A stretch of DNA of 64,000 nt from Euryodendron excelsum (taxonomy: Eukaryota > Streptophyta > Magnoliopsida > Ericales > Pentaphylacaceae), in the NCBI GenBank assembly GCA_033060915.1, contig CM065397.1, positions 22,416,501 to 22,480,500 on the forward strand, given 5' to 3'. A program made the position numbers and the translations under genes. This document shows positions 34,416 through 46,520 of the stretch, one piece after another. A model generated the notes under the pieces. It was not told where the DNA came from, made no database searches, and saw only the letters and a list, made by a program, of their open reading frames with translations. Positions within the stretch are counted from its first letter, which is position 1, and the number at the start of each line of letters is the position of its first letter.

Positions 34416-36655
34416 CCTAGATGTGAATTTTAATCTTATCTAGGATTTATGGGTGGTGTATAGCAGCAAGAGTGGTTTAGTATTTGAATTTGAATGTATT
34501 TGTTTATCTAAATTTTATGTACAATATATGGAGGAAGGATTGTTTTGAATTTGAATTCCAATGTTCTCTCTGGAAGTATTATTGCTTAACTTCAAGGCAT
34601 CTTTTTGTTTCCAATGTTATCAAAACCCACATAAATCTCATCATGAGTGGGTCAATACTCCTTCACACGGCAGAAAAAATCTAGTAGTCCGGCTTGTCAG
34701 TACTCATTTTTATTGAACTATGACTTGCAGTGTTTTATTTCATCAATAATATAAGTTTATTGTAATTTGAGAGATTTTTAAAAAACTAAATGCCACTCAT
34801 CAAAAAATTGATAAATATTTTCTGCCTGGTTATTGAATATTTTTTTTCCTCAAGGGAAGGGGGGAAAAGAGAGAAAGTAAATGAGTGAATGCAAGAAACA
34901 CACAAAAGCAACATGGCCATGTTCACACAATTCCAAGTCTTCAATAACATGATACCAATTTATGTGGCTTACAACTTTATACCAAATTGAACCGGCAAGT
35001 GTAGTTTGATTGTTACCATGTTTAAACGAGATGGAAATCAAGTTCAATTCCAATCATAATCTCTCCCAGTAACAGCCTCCAATGTTTTTATAGGTTTCTA
35101 CTCTAAATTGTAGTCCTAATACAAAAATGCTTGGAGCACCATATTTATTTAGAAAAATCTTCCCTATTAGAAATATTTCTACAGGGTTTTTCATATGGCT
35201 AACAAATTTATTTTTAAGTTTTGTTTTTCTAATCCTTTTTGGCTTGAATTAAATGGAAATTATCTTGTTTTGTTTGCTAGACGGCTTAACCAAGAATTTA
35301 CGCAAATTATAAATGTTAAAATTTTCACCTATGATTTAGCTTGTGCTCATGACATTACATAAATAGAGCTTGCTTTCTTCTGGGAATGAATTTTATTGAT
35401 TCCGACTCTAATCAACACAAGATTCTTGGTTTGGCCTTGTAATTGTTTTTTGTAATCAAGCTCTATGCATTTCAAACCTATCTTCATTGGAATATCCAGT
35501 CAAACAATTACATAGTACTGGAACTTGAAATTAGTCTCTCTAATATCTTCCATAAAAGATGACAATCAACTTGTTTTTTTGTTTACAAAACTGCAAGGAC
35601 ATTAACACCGTTTGAATGGCACATAACTCATAGTAGTTTGCAACGGCTCTATTTCTCGGTTCTTGTAGAGAGAGAGCGCTATATTGTGGCGTCTTCTTGA
35701 CCATTGTCTTCAAAATAAACCTTTCATGGAGCATTTTCCTTCAACCACTATCTTTCCGACTTGCATAAGATTACAACCATTAATCTGCTTCTATTGTTTT
35801 GTTTTTTGACTTGTTCAAACATATTTGACCTCTAATCTGTACATATGTTACTTCGTACTATCTTGTTGTAAGACATTAAGACTTGCCGTTGCCAAATTGA
35901 GATGATTCATGATCAGCAGAAATTTAGTCATCCTTCATGCTATGTTTGGTACAATAAAATGGAATGAAATAGAATGATCATTCTCACTTTTATTTTTATT
36001 CTCTTAATTGATATCACTATTTAAATGTGGAATAATTATTCTCATAAAACTATCATTCTCATATTTTGTTAAAATTTGATTTCTAACCAATCATCTCAAT
36101 ATAGGACAATTGCTTTCCAGAAATGTTAGCAGGGGTTGTGACTATGCGCCGAGTCGGCAGTTTATGCTAGCACGGCTATTGGCTAAATCATCAACCTGAA
36201 GTGATCCTGTAGGGAAGAAAAGAATTCCTGTAGGTAGGAGGGACGGAGTCAAGAATTTGGTTCAAAAGAGGCGAGCTATGTTAGGTACAAACAAGTTCAA
36301 TGAAAAAAAATTATTTACATACCATTCTTAACAGATAAATGTTGATTTTCTTGATGGTCTCCTTAAATTTTTATTAGAACTTTCTACTTCTAGCTCCTCT
36401 TTTTTTTTCTTCTTAACCATGAAAGGTTTTTCAATATTTTTTAATCTTAGAATATAAAAAGTAAGAGATATTATTGGTTTTAACTTTTCTTATACCTAGA
36501 AGACACCAAAATTGAGATTTTTTGCCTTCCTAGACTTTCCATATGTGAGATGTATTGCCTTTTTTACACCCTATAGGCTAGCGTTTTCCAGATTTTTAGG
36601 GGAGTAGCTGCTTTCCTTTAGGGACGACGACTTCATGGATGGATGAACAGAGGAA
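34275..36655. repeat. Segmental duplication, copy 2
   Basis: Collinear with 1-3180, but without the Athila-type LTR and with extra sequence at about 34780-35205 and 35940-36075. No coding potential beyond the WRKY exon tail is visible. Confidence 0.85.
35938..36075. mobile_element. Possible MITE insertion (tentative)
   Basis: About 135 bases starting GCTATGTTTGGTACAATAAAATGG, rich in 'tcattctca' motifs, are absent from the matching place in copy 1 (about 1446-1460). The size, AT-richness and 'gtttggt' edge suggest a small non-autonomous DNA element, but clean inverted repeats and a target duplication are not evident. Confidence 0.35.
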
Positions 36656-38603
36656 TGAATATTCAACACACTAATAAAAGGGTTGAGTGGTGTCACCCGA
36701 ACTCACTGAAAAACAATAAATAAAAAAAAAATTCACTATGTATGAATCATATTTTTAGAAAATATTGAACATACTAATAAAAGGGTTTGAAGGGTCAATG
36801 AGTTTGGGAGAGAAATCTTACCAGTAAGCGTTTATGGTTTTAGGTACTTTGTTATGATTTTTACTAATGCCCCACTATAAGTTTTGAATTTTAATAGCAG
36901 TAATTGATACTGTCTTACCACTGCATTTGCCTGTCAAACTTGGGTGGATGTTTATATGTTTCATATACTTTTGGTTTAAACTATGTTTATCCATTTAATG
37001 ATTTGAACTTCATTTATTCATCCAATTTATTGTGTTGTATGCTTCAACTTTAATAATTCATTTTTTGCTTTTGATCTGTCAAGGTTAATCCATCTTACTA
37101 AGTTTTATCCATTTGATTTTTTTTTTTCAGTAGAGTCAACTTCCAAGCTATATTATTGATATGCACTCTAACATTGAATTTTTTTAATCTAAAGGAATTG
37201 GTGACTTTACTATAAAGGTAGTAGAGACAATGAATGATTCCACATATTCATTTGTCTATTTTATTGTGAAATTAACATTTTTCTTACTTGTTGCAATTGC
37301 AACTGTAAAACTAATTTTTCAGTAATAAAATTCATAAAAAACTACCTGTGTGACCGGATAAGAAATCAATGCATGAATGTCTAATTACATATATTAAAAA
37401 TGATATATTTGATAGTAATGATTATGAGATTATTATGTAACTATTCCAAAGTACAAAATTTTGTTAAGAGGAATTATAAAAGTATATGTATTTGCATGTC
37501 TTTTCCTAAAAAATAATATCTACATATAAATATTATCTTTTCTTTATGATTTGAGAAGTTTAAATTAGTTTGTTAATTTTTTGAAAATGGATGATTGATA
37601 TGGTCAGTGTAGTTTTCATACCTATAGAATTTAAGTTTTTGAATGACATTACTAATAAAAAAATTTTAGAAGTGCCACTGATTATGACTAATTTTATAAT
37701 TGAGTTTAAATTCAATAAAAAAAACAAAAAAGAGAGAGGCTTTTCTAGCTTCTTTACGAAAATATGGTAAGCAGATTATTGGCATGATTTTAGCATGATA
37801 AATTTTGTTCGTATTCACAATTACAACATATAGTGTAGCCCAGAACTGCTAAAAAATTTTAAATAAATAAAATAATAAGAAAAGTAGAATTTTACGACTG
37901 TAAAAAGAAAAATACTGCACAAAAATTCAAATACTTAACTAAATTTCCACCGTGTGTTTGAAAACAAAGTTCAACGCTGACTGGTACATGTTCGGAAGGT
38001 GACACCATCAAGAGTTTCTGGTCAAGTAAAAGAATTATGTGCATGGATTGTGCTATTTTGTCTGTGGTGGAGGCTATATTGCCTATTGACTTAAAGTCTT
38101 CAACAACCATTGACCAAGTCAAATTAGACGTCTGAATCTCTGACTGCCGCCCACCACCACCCTCGTTGCTTCATTCTCTGGGCAATTATTCCTAGACACA
38201 ATATAGCGTCTGTGTATAACATTTGAAAATCCGACTAGTTGCGGGAACTCAAAAAGTGACTAGTTAAAGGTTGTTGGTTTAATTGTCAGATTAATTGGTA
38301 TTATATTATAATATTATAAATATATTATTTATATATATAAATTAAAAATTATTAAATTATTTTAACAATTTTTATAATTTTTACTGAATCGATGATTTTT
38401 TTAATAGTTTTATGTTCGATTCAACGGTTTAACCATTGAATTAATTGAATTTTACTAAATTTTTGTTTAAAACGATTTCAATCATGAATCGGACCGTTTT
38501 ACGAATTGGTTTCTAGTTTTTTCGTTGAACCAACTAGTTAGGTCCAATTTGTAAAAAATTGCTCTATATATTCTAGAAATGTTTTTATGGCCAATACACA
38601 AAA
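36656..38603. other. AT-rich intergenic DNA, no gene seen
   Basis: No protein-like frame. At 38260-38540 the stretch 'gattcaacggtttaaccattgaatt' ... 'gaatcggaccgtttt' resembles dispersed plant repeats with 'ggttcaaccg' motifs, but no ends could be fixed. Confidence 0.45.
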
Positions 38604-38608
38604 AAATA

Positions 38609-39245
38609 TGGTGAGTGTGATTTCTCGACCAGACCAGGGGTCGTACTACCAGTCGACCAGCGATTACTAGGCACCTTTCCCAGACCACCTGGTCGTCACC
38701 TAACCAGGCATCACAACTGTGCGTCCCCGACCTCTCGAGCCGAATGGATGCCTGCGGACGGTCCACTGGTTGGGTTGGCGCCCGACCATGTCAATAAGGC
38801 CCACTTCTGACACCGACCGCCCTGGCATGTATCAGGGGCGTGAGCGTGGCATATACTTGCAACTATCCCCCACTCCTCTGATACCGTTCTGACACACGCT
38901 ACCTTAGAGTGTAGGAATGATCCACTCGAGCGTTCTGACATCACTCTGAACCTCAAACCAGAGGCCGTCACGTTGAGAGACCACCTACCACTCCATGCAG
39001 GTATACAAGGGGAAAAGTTCAGCCCCTTCTAAGATTAAAAAAAAAACACACACACAACCCTAAAAGCGGAGCCCTAAGGCATCTTTCCCTCTCTAACACT
39101 TTGATTCCGTTAAATCTAATTTGAATACCGGAGGGTCTTTGGTTTCCATCACACCGGTTGGTTTAGTGTAGGAAATCACCAGCCGGCTAAAGGAAAGTTC
39201 ATCCCGGACCTGGGAACAAGCCACCACAAGATTGTTGCATCATCA
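38609..39245 (+). mobile_element. Solo LTR of a Ty3/Gypsy-like element, GC-rich
   Basis: 637 bases from TGGTGAGTGTGA to GTTGCATCATCA, flanked by AAATA (38604-38608 and 39246-39250). It is a GC-rich island in AT-rich surroundings. The right part has 'ctctaacactttgattccg', 'ccggagggtctttggtttccat' and 'aaagttcatcccggacctgggaacaagccacc', a layout familiar from plant Gypsy LTRs and their R-U5 region, which suggests the plus strand is sense. No internal genes are attached. Confidence 0.8.
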
Positions 39246-39339
39246 AAATATAAAATAAAAAGTCAACAATTATATCACTACGTTTTCTATATGGTTACTT
39301 CATACAATAAACTCATCAGCCTTTTTATCAACTTTCTTC

Positions 39340-39990
39340 AAATTTGGTGTAGGAGCTAAGTCGATCGGAGATTGTGAAATGAAACCATAAACAATTAGAG
39401 TGGTCAAGATCTAGTGCTACGATTTACAGAATGGTTGAAGACAAACTTTGCTTAACTAAACTTTTGATCTAATATCTTCACATAATCACCCACCAAACTG
39501 TGCAGAAAGTTTCCCAACGAACAAATTCACCACTTTACCTAACCATCCGCTTGTGGAAGATATGCATTACTAAAGTCACACCAATTAATGGCCTAGGAAT
39601 TGCGTATCTCTTTTAGATATAATAGAAATAGGTAGTCTATTCAATCCATAGATTTTCCTTCAAGCACAACTGTTCAAACTCCAACACATCTATAGTATTT
39701 TCAAGGAATGATTTGCACCATCTACAAAAATGGGTCTAGTACCACATAAACAGAATCATGGCCCCTTGAGTACAAGGTAGCCCAACGCAAAATCCATACT
39801 CACGTCAATCCATTATTAACACGGCACAACACAAGCAGCGGTACATACAATCCCTCATTTGTTATTGTGTCCTTTGAGACTTGGCACATGCGTCTTCGTT
39901 CCACAAACTTATATACATTGTGATGAAAAGAAGGTCAAAAGAAAGAAGTTGCCACTAGAGAAATTGTTTTATTCCTTTCCATTTGTTCAT
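39340..39990 (-). pseudogene. Chromovirus-type Ty3/Gypsy integrase, heavily decayed
   Basis: Read on the minus strand, 39925-39540 gives CQVSKDTITNEGLYVPLLV, then WILRWATLYSRGHDSVYVVL, with stops where conserved Asp/Trp/Lys codons are expected. A shifted frame gives LPISIISKRDTQFLG. These match the order 'CQ..K....GL..PLPVP', 'MDF..GLP....D.I.VVVDR', 'LP..I.SDRD.RF' of chromoviral integrase cores. Both ends are lost: the left by decay and the right by the long-LTR insertion at 39994. It is probably part of the old element whose LTR survives at 42361-42734 and 61953-63467. Confidence 0.7.
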
Positions 39991-39993
39991 CAT

Positions 39994-42360
39994 TGTCGCA
40001 CTTCAGTTTTTTCAGCTTAAGTCCTCTCGAGCTCGGGAAAAACACGGTACTCTCTCAGTTGGAACCTATCCTACCAAAAAAATAAGTGTGAAGGAGATTT
40101 GAACTTAAAAATTTAGTTTGATTAAAGGCTTTTTAGAAAAGTTTAGAATCTGCATCTAACATGGTTAAAGATGTGCTAGGTGACTTAAAACTAAGCGTAA
40201 TTTGAAGACTAAACTTAAGTTTTTTGGAAATTGCCTTCTTGAGAAGGTTTTATTTTAGAAAAGAGGTTTTTAGTAACCTTTTAAAAGTTTTAAATCTCTT
40301 TTGAAAACATGACTATAGTTTTGGTCTTTGAAATAAAAATTTGTGATCTGGGGGTTGGTTACGTGTAGGGAAGATATCCTAACATCATCACCCTATGTCG
40401 CCATTTTAGTGCCTACATGTCTGTTCACTCTTAGTTTAGTCACTTGAATCACATGTTACTAAATATCCACTTTATATCTACTTTAGAATTTTGAAAAAGG
40501 GATTAGGTCATCAATTTTTAGATGAATGATGTATTATGCACATTTTTGGAAAGAATTTTTAGGGAGTTTGAAATTTGATTTTTAAAAGATTGAAAGTTTT
40601 TGAAACTTGATTTTGGAGAGATACTTTGATTGGAGGAAGAGTTTTGAAAAGGGTATTTGACTTGAAATAAGGGTTATGACCGCACCTATGAAGTTCGACT
40701 ACGTATCTCATTCAGTGAGAATCAGGTTATTCATAATTCGTACCATGACCCAATTAAAAATGGACTAATGAGAGTCTTGAAAAGTTGTGGGTTACATGTC
40801 TGATTTTCTCATGTGGACTACAGATTTGGTTGCAAATCTATTGAAACTAATTTTTTTTCCACCAAATGCATTTTCAATTTTTTTTGTTTCTGAAACCAAT
40901 TTTCAAATATAATTACCAAATGCATTTTCTGGGTGGGAAATCATTCTCAAGAATAGTTTCCGAAAACAAGTTTTAGAGACCAATTTTGTGAAACCATAAC
41001 CAAACGGAACCTTAGGGTTTGGAAGCCTATTATGAACCTTAAAGGTTTTATTTGATGTATAATTTTCTCTTCAAAACCTTAACCATTAGAGGGTTAGGGT
41101 CACTTTAGGGTTGTGACCTTTTGAAAATATTTTTAAAAGTAGTTTTTTGAATTAGTTAAGTGTTTAGCCATTTTAATCAAGTCAGGTTAAGGAGGGCTCT
41201 TTGAAAATATTTTTGGGAGGTGTTGGAAGCATTTGAAAGGACTTTAGAGTTATAATTTAAAAGAGAGGAGTATTTTTGGAAACAGTTTTTTTAAAAGGTT
41301 TTGAATTGGGAGATACTTCAAAAGGTTTTGAAATTGGAGCCTTGAAGTCAACTAACCTTAGTTAGGCAACTAGGGTTAGGATGATATAGGGTTAACTAAC
41401 TAGGGTTAGGTTGACCTGAGGTTAACTAACTTGGGTTAGGTTAACCTAGGCTTGAACAACTAGGTTTAGGTCCACCTAAGGTTAACTAACTTGGATTACG
41501 TTGACCTAGGGTTGGACATGTTCTAGCATTAGCTAACTAGGGTTGGATTAACTTAGGGTTTAGAAATGTGGTTTTGAACTAGGGTTTGATTCTAGTGGGT
41601 TTTGGAAAGATGATTTTGAACTAGGTTTTGGACCTAGTGATTTTGGAAGATTTGAAAAGTGGCTTTACGCATGAAACTTTGAAATAAGGTTTTGAAAATC
41701 ATGATTTCATATAAAAACTTTATCATTTTATATGAAAAATTTGATAAAATGCATAAGAAAGTATCATTTTATGTGAAGTAGTTATCATTTTATGTAAAAC
41801 CTTTTTGGAAAAACAACTCAAAAGAGTTGTAAATTTTAAAAACCATTTTGCAGAATCAATCAAGTGTAGGGTTCATATAGCGGATACTTGGAAACCACTC
41901 TAAAGAGGGTTGCCTTGGAACCATTCCAACATTAACTTAAGAGAGAGAAACTTTAAAAATTAATATATAGTATGTTGTTTTTAAGACCATTTTAATAAAA
42001 ACTCAAGAAAGTAAAGGTTTTGAAAACCTCTTACAAAAGGGTTGCTTTAGAAAACCACTTTTAAGGTGTTAAAAACCACTTTAGTGAGCTAAGGTTCATA
42101 TGGTTGATTTAGGGGAAAACCACTCAAGAGAGGGCTCCATTAAGACCATTCCAACCTCAAAACTCAAGAGAGCAAAACATTAAAAACTTCCTTAAAGGAG
42201 AGTCATTTTTTAAAACTTTTGAAAATCACGAAAACCTCTTTTAGAGAAGGTGGCTTTGAAAATCCTTTTTATGCAAACTTAAGAGAGTAAAAGGGAATGA
42301 TGCAAGATGGAGATTAGGGGTTTTAGGAAGGCTTTCAATATCATTTCCTGTAACCCAACC
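39994..42360 (-). mobile_element. Long LTR, divergent and shortened (copy B)
   Basis: It starts TGTCGCACTTCAG (plus strand), comparable to TGTCGCGC at the edge of copy A. It follows the same order of landmarks: 'ggtactctctcagttggaacc', 'gtgctaggtgac', 'ggttacgtgtagggaagat...catcaccctatgtcgcc', and 'tatgaccgcacc...tacgtatc'. It is much more diverged than the other copies. It lacks the TATA box, the 157-bp modules and the far end. The right boundary is approximate and no right target duplication was found. Confidence 0.65.
41370..41570. repeat. Minisatellite of about 40 bp units, telomere-like motif
   Basis: Units such as 'taactaactagggttaggttgaccta' repeat about five times with variation, inside long-LTR copy B. 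The TAGGGTTAG core resembles plant telomere sequence (TTTAGGG) but the array is not a true telomere repeat. Confidence 0.65.
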
Positions 42361-42734
42361 TATGTAGATTTAGGGTGTATAATCAGCCAGTAGCTTAGCT
42401 ACCTAAAGTCGCATCTCATAACCCAGTTGAACACTTGTGCATAATCATTTGAAATGATACATAATTGCAGAAATGAAATTTATAAACTTAAAATAATACA
42501 TGTGTCATACATGACAGAGCTGTGCCCAATCCCAAAATACAAACATACTATATGGGCCTATTCAAAGCCGCCACAAATATATACCGTTTATAAGGTTACA
42601 AAATATCATAAGGTCTAGCCTCGAATAGCATATATATAACAAAAGACCTGTGGGCTGTAGCTCAAACATCCACATAAAGGCCTCGCTATAAGGCTTCCCG
42701 GTTTGGCTACCTAAAAACATTTTGAAAACGTAAG
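42361..42734 (-). mobile_element. Chromovirus LTR remnant, left fragment
   Basis: It joins across the Tat element to 61953-63467; the shared GTAAG duplication proves they were once adjacent. Read on the minus strand, the joined sequence runs 'cactaagtgtatggcttac' then 'gttttcaaaatg', a layout I associate with plant chromovirus (Tekay/Del-like) LTRs. Lineage is tentative. Confidence 0.5.
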
Positions 42735-43259
42735 TGTGGGCTCTATAAGAACCAAGCCCAAAACCAGGAGAGACCAACCCAGTAAGGTCAACCCATAGGA
42801 GCTGATTAGTCAGACTAGGCCCATGCTAACTGGAGGTAAGGACCCAAATGGGCTAGCCCATGGATCATAATCCAAAAGATATTATGACTAATGAAACCCA
42901 TAATACAAATCATATTCCTAGGTAAATTAGGACAAATAAAAGATAAGTCCAATACATTAAACTTACTCAATCAATAAAGATTTCTAGGAGGATAGTGACT
43001 CCAATTCCCAAAGGGAACATGGCATTCCAAAACCTATAAATACCTTCATGCGCTAAAGGTGTAAGGTACGTTTACTTGAGTTCTAACTCTTTATATTTTA
43101 TTCGATTCACTGTGATTAAGCTTGTTAACTTAATCATTGGAGTGCATTCGGCCCAAAGAGGGTTAATACATTCTCATCGTTTTCTTCTCTTGCAGATTGT
43201 TCATGCTCGTTGATTCGGTTTGAGATTTCAACCAGGCTTTTCTAAAAATTCCACCTACA
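42735..43259 (+). repeat. 5' LTR of the Tat element
   Basis: TGTGGGCTC to CCACCTACA, 525 bases, matching 61428-61952 without length change. TATAAATA at 43035-43042. Confidence 0.92.
43035..43042 (+). promoter_or_regulatory. TATA box of the Tat 5' LTR
   Basis: TATAAATA in the context AACCTATAAATACC, also present in the 3' LTR at 61728-61735. Confidence 0.7.
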
Positions 43260-43260
43260 A

Positions 43261-43279
43261 TTGGCACTATCTATGAGAA
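43261..43279 (+). other. Primer-binding site of the Tat element (decayed)
   Basis: TTGGCACTATCTATGAGAA, one base after the LTR. Related plant elements have TTGGCGCCGTCTGTGGGAA here; all differences are G-to-A or C-to-T. Confidence 0.7.
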
Positions 43280-43292
43280 GGCCTACACAACG

Positions 43293-44805
43293 ATGAGTAC
43301 TAGCTATCTCGGATGAGGAGTCGATCCCAACAATAGGGAACTAGATGACAGTTATAACAACCATAGTTAAGACAGCACACACCAGTTAAGTCGGCATGAC
43401 GAGGATCTGGTACGACCTTTGGGAGGACGTTTTATCATATCAGAGATACCATTCCCTTGAGGCAACTAGCTGGAAAGACAGAAGGGTTTAGGACGGGCTT
43501 TGTAGTATGTCCAAAATCCAAACCACCAAAGGAACCACCACAGGAACTTGAATCCATTACCATCCAATGGTCGTGTACCCCGCAATTTATCGCTTTAAAC
43601 AACTGAGCGAGAGATTTAGCAGTAGGATGAAGAGATTGCCCACCTTAGGTTAACAATTGAAGTCATGAGAGAAGCTATTACCAGACAAGATGGACGAATA
43701 CCTGACAGATCCCCAGATAGGCGGTAAAGAAGGAGGGCGAATTCAAGAAACATGAGCCCCCCAGCCGCACGGGCAACAGTGAGCTACAATGCCAGTACGG
43801 GGCACTACATGGATTGACAGCAAGATCGGCAGCCTTGAAAGAATCGAACACCAATAAAAGACCTGGCAAGGGTCAAGCCAGAGCAGCAGGATTGGGACAA
43901 GTGGTTGAACGACCAGCTAGACAACTAGGATAAGCACCATAAGGGGCGGATAGCCCAGGATATAGCCAAGAGAGTCCTTGACCAGATTGCTTCCACCCCA
44001 TTCATAGAAGAGATTGAGACCCGCCGACCTCCCAGGAAATTCACCCCACCAAAATTTACTCCTTATGATGGGAAGTCGGATCCCATTACCCATGTGTTGA
44101 GTTTTCCCCTCAAGCTTGGGAGAGATAGCCCTACGATGGTTCGAAAAGCTGCAGTCCAGATTAGTATCAAGCTGGAGATAACTTGTCGAGCTATTCACTA
44201 ACCGGTTCATAGCAAACAACAAGTAGCCCAAGGAGGTGGACTACTTGTTGACTTTACAGAAGAAAGATGATGAAGGGTTATGGGCATATACAAGGAGATA
44301 CTGGGAGGCTTATAATGAAATAGAGGACTGCAACGAGCAGCTGGTTGTCGCACGTTTAAGATCGGCCTTCCTAGAGAACACTAGTTAAGGCAATCCCTCA
44401 TGAAGAAACCCATCACCCGAATACAGGATCTAATGTTAAGGATTGAACGGTATGCACGGGTGGAAGAAGATATAGCACAGCCGACGTAGGAGAAGATCAA
44501 CGAGAAAATCGAGAAGAAAGATAGACTAGAATGCAAGAAACCTAGACGTGAGGAGAACAACAATAATCGGGGCAAAAAGGCAACAGAAGGGGTTAACACA
44601 ATCTTCAAGGACCCAATTTATAAGATTTTGCCCCAAATACGAGACAAGCCATTCTTCAAGTGGCCCCCAAAGTTAGGAGGAGACCCTACCGCCCGAGACC
44701 AGAGGATGTTTTGTTTTTACCACAGGGAAAAGGGGCATTAGATGAAAAATTGCCGAAATCTTAAAAACTACTTGGAGGAATTAGCAAAGGTAGGACATCT
44801 TAACT
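43293..44805 (+). pseudogene. Tat gag, broken
   Basis: Possible start at the ATG at 43293 (33 bases after the LTR). The N-terminal half is scrambled by stops and frame changes. The capsid-like core is readable from about 43945 in shifting frames: IETRRPPRKFTPPKFTPYDG, KEVDYLLTLQKKDDEGLWAY and PITRIQDLMLRIERYARVEE, typical of the Retrotrans_gag domain in plant Tat elements. A zinc-knuckle-like CFYHREKGH...MKNC (44712-44753) has a TAG in its middle. Gag would package the RNA into particles. Confidence 0.8.
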
Positions 44806-44993
44806 AATATATCGACTGGGAGAAGACAAAGTGGGAGGTAGAGCAGACAAAACAAGAAGCCATTATGTAGAAGGAAGTCAGAGCACAACTTGCTCGGGTA
44901 ACCAATGTCCTCCATGGATCGGCAGAATCAGTAACTGTAGACCCACACAGATATCGGACAGAGATCCAAAAAGCTACACACCTCAGCGAGGTA

Positions 44994-45326
44994 ATGCAGT
45001 TGGAAACCCCAAACAAAAAAGCAAAGGTAGGTAGTAATGTTGAGGCCATAACCTTTACCAATAATGACTTAGCAGGGGTACAACTGCCACACAATGACGC
45101 GTTGGTGATAATGCTACGATTGGGGGATTGTGATGTGAAAAGGCTGCTGATTGATCAGGAAAGCTCCTCTGAAGTCATGTACTACGACATCTTCAAAAAG
45201 CTAGGACTAAAGGATTCCGATCTCCAACCATCTCTAAACCCCCTGATCGGATTCAGCTCGGACATGATCTGGCCGATAGGAAAGGTAACTATCTCAGTTA
45301 CTACAGGAGAAGTTACTATTTAGACT
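44994..45326 (+). pseudogene. Tat aspartic protease, N-terminal part, broken
   Basis: The frame has VIMLRLGDCDVKRLLIDQESS, where related elements have a D-x-G-S active site, so the Gly is replaced by Glu (a G-to-A change). VMYYDIFKKLGL and LIGFSSD follow. The gene is cut at 45326 by the long LTR and resumes at 50032 with the rest of the protease fold (NMPSPYNTIM, then GGVVEIKGDQVVS). Confidence 0.82.
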
Positions 45327-45537
45327 TGTAAGCACTCCATTTTTGACCGCTCGGCAGTCTACACTCCGTCCAGACTTGTTTTCAAGTCATTGTGGGCATA
45401 TTCCTATCGAATCCAATTCTCTAGGTCCAAATTCCGTCTTTCCATTGCTTCGAGGGCCTGTCAGGCCCAAATAGAGGCAAAATGACCAAAATGCCCTTAG
45501 GGGCATCGTCCTTTCCTTTCCAATTCCAATCCCTCTC

Positions 45538-45805
45538 TCGAGACAATTTATTCCTCGAGACAGCTTCAACTCAGGCACGTCTCTTCGGAGACGGTAAGAC
45601 CCCTTTCCAACCCCACTCTCGAGACAGTTTATTCCTCGAGACGGTTCCAATCCAGGCACGTCTCTTCGGAGACGATAAGTCCCTTTTCCAATCCCACTCT
45701 CGAGACAGTTTATTCCTCGAGAAGGTTCCAATCCAGGCGCGTCTCTTTAGAGACGATAAGTCCCCTTTCCAATCCCTCTCTAGAGACAGTTTATTCCTCA
45801 AGACG
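45538..45805 (+). repeat. 81-bp tandem repeat with CTCGAG motifs, about 3.3 units
   Basis: The landmark 'gagacagtttattcctcgaga' starts at about 45540, 45621, 45702 and 45783, exactly 81 bases apart. Each unit also has 'cgtctcttcggagac', itself a short inverted repeat. Since 81 is a multiple of three, several frames stay open on both strands without being genes. Confidence 0.9.
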
Positions 45806-46025
45806 GTTTGAGTAGCGAAACTACTCACAAAACCATTAGAGTAGCGAAAATACTCACAAATAGGTCGATATAGGGAATTGGCAACAAACCCCTGTGTCAT
45901 GACGACCGCCGTTAGAGTGGCAAAAACACTCAAAACCTAGGTCAATACCAGTGTTTGTTAACCCACTTTGGTGAAAAATGACCAAACTGTCCTTTGGACC
46001 CTTTCCGAGACTTTTCGATCAAGAT

Positions 46026-46520
46026 GACCATTTTCCCCTAGGCATCCGAATGCCTCGGGAACCACACCGGCTCTAGGTATCAAACCGGTAATGTCCCGAG
46101 AATACTTTTCATAGTATTCTCAACCTTCCTTTACCTTTCCGGATCATTCCGAGTCAGTTCCGGCCAACTCGGTACAAAATGACCGTTTTGCCCCTGGAGG
46201 GCCGGTCTCCTTCTTCAACCACACCGGCTCTGGGTATCAAACCGGTAATGTCCTACTTTTTATAGTGTTCTCAACCTTCCTTTACCTTTCCGGACCATTC
46301 CGAGTCAGTTCCGGCAAACCCGGTATAAAATGACCGTTTTGCCCCTGGTGGGCCGGTCTCCTTTTCCAACCACGCCGGCTCTAGGAATCAAACCGGAAAC
46401 CTCCAGGAACATTCTGAATAATGTTTCCAGATCCCAAGTCTTCTTCCGGGACGATCCGAGTTCGCCCCAGCAGCTTCCTAGTCCGATTGACCGTTTTGCC
46501 CTTAAGGACCCGGTCAACCT
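46026..46520 (+). repeat. 150-157 bp tandem modules in the long LTR (copy C)
   Basis: 'gaccgttttgcccct' or a variant begins at 46026, 46181, 46332 and 46489 (spacings 155, 151 and 157). Each is followed by 'aaccacaccggctctgggtatcaaaccgg' or its relics. The same module appears in copies A and D on the opposite strand. Confidence 0.85.

Noticed and set aside
38482..38971. Two minus-strand frames of 86-94 codons
   Set aside because: They lie in the GC-rich solo LTR, where stops are rarer by composition, and show no domain.
41370..41570. Interstitial telomere repeat
   Set aside because: Only scattered TAGGGTTAG cores occur within about 40-bp units. There is no run of TTTAGGG.
45387..45933. Long overlapping frames on both strands (45387-45731, 45482-45811, 45571-45933)
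   Set aside because: They come from the 81-bp tandem repeat, whose length is a multiple of three. The products are repetitive and unlike known proteins.
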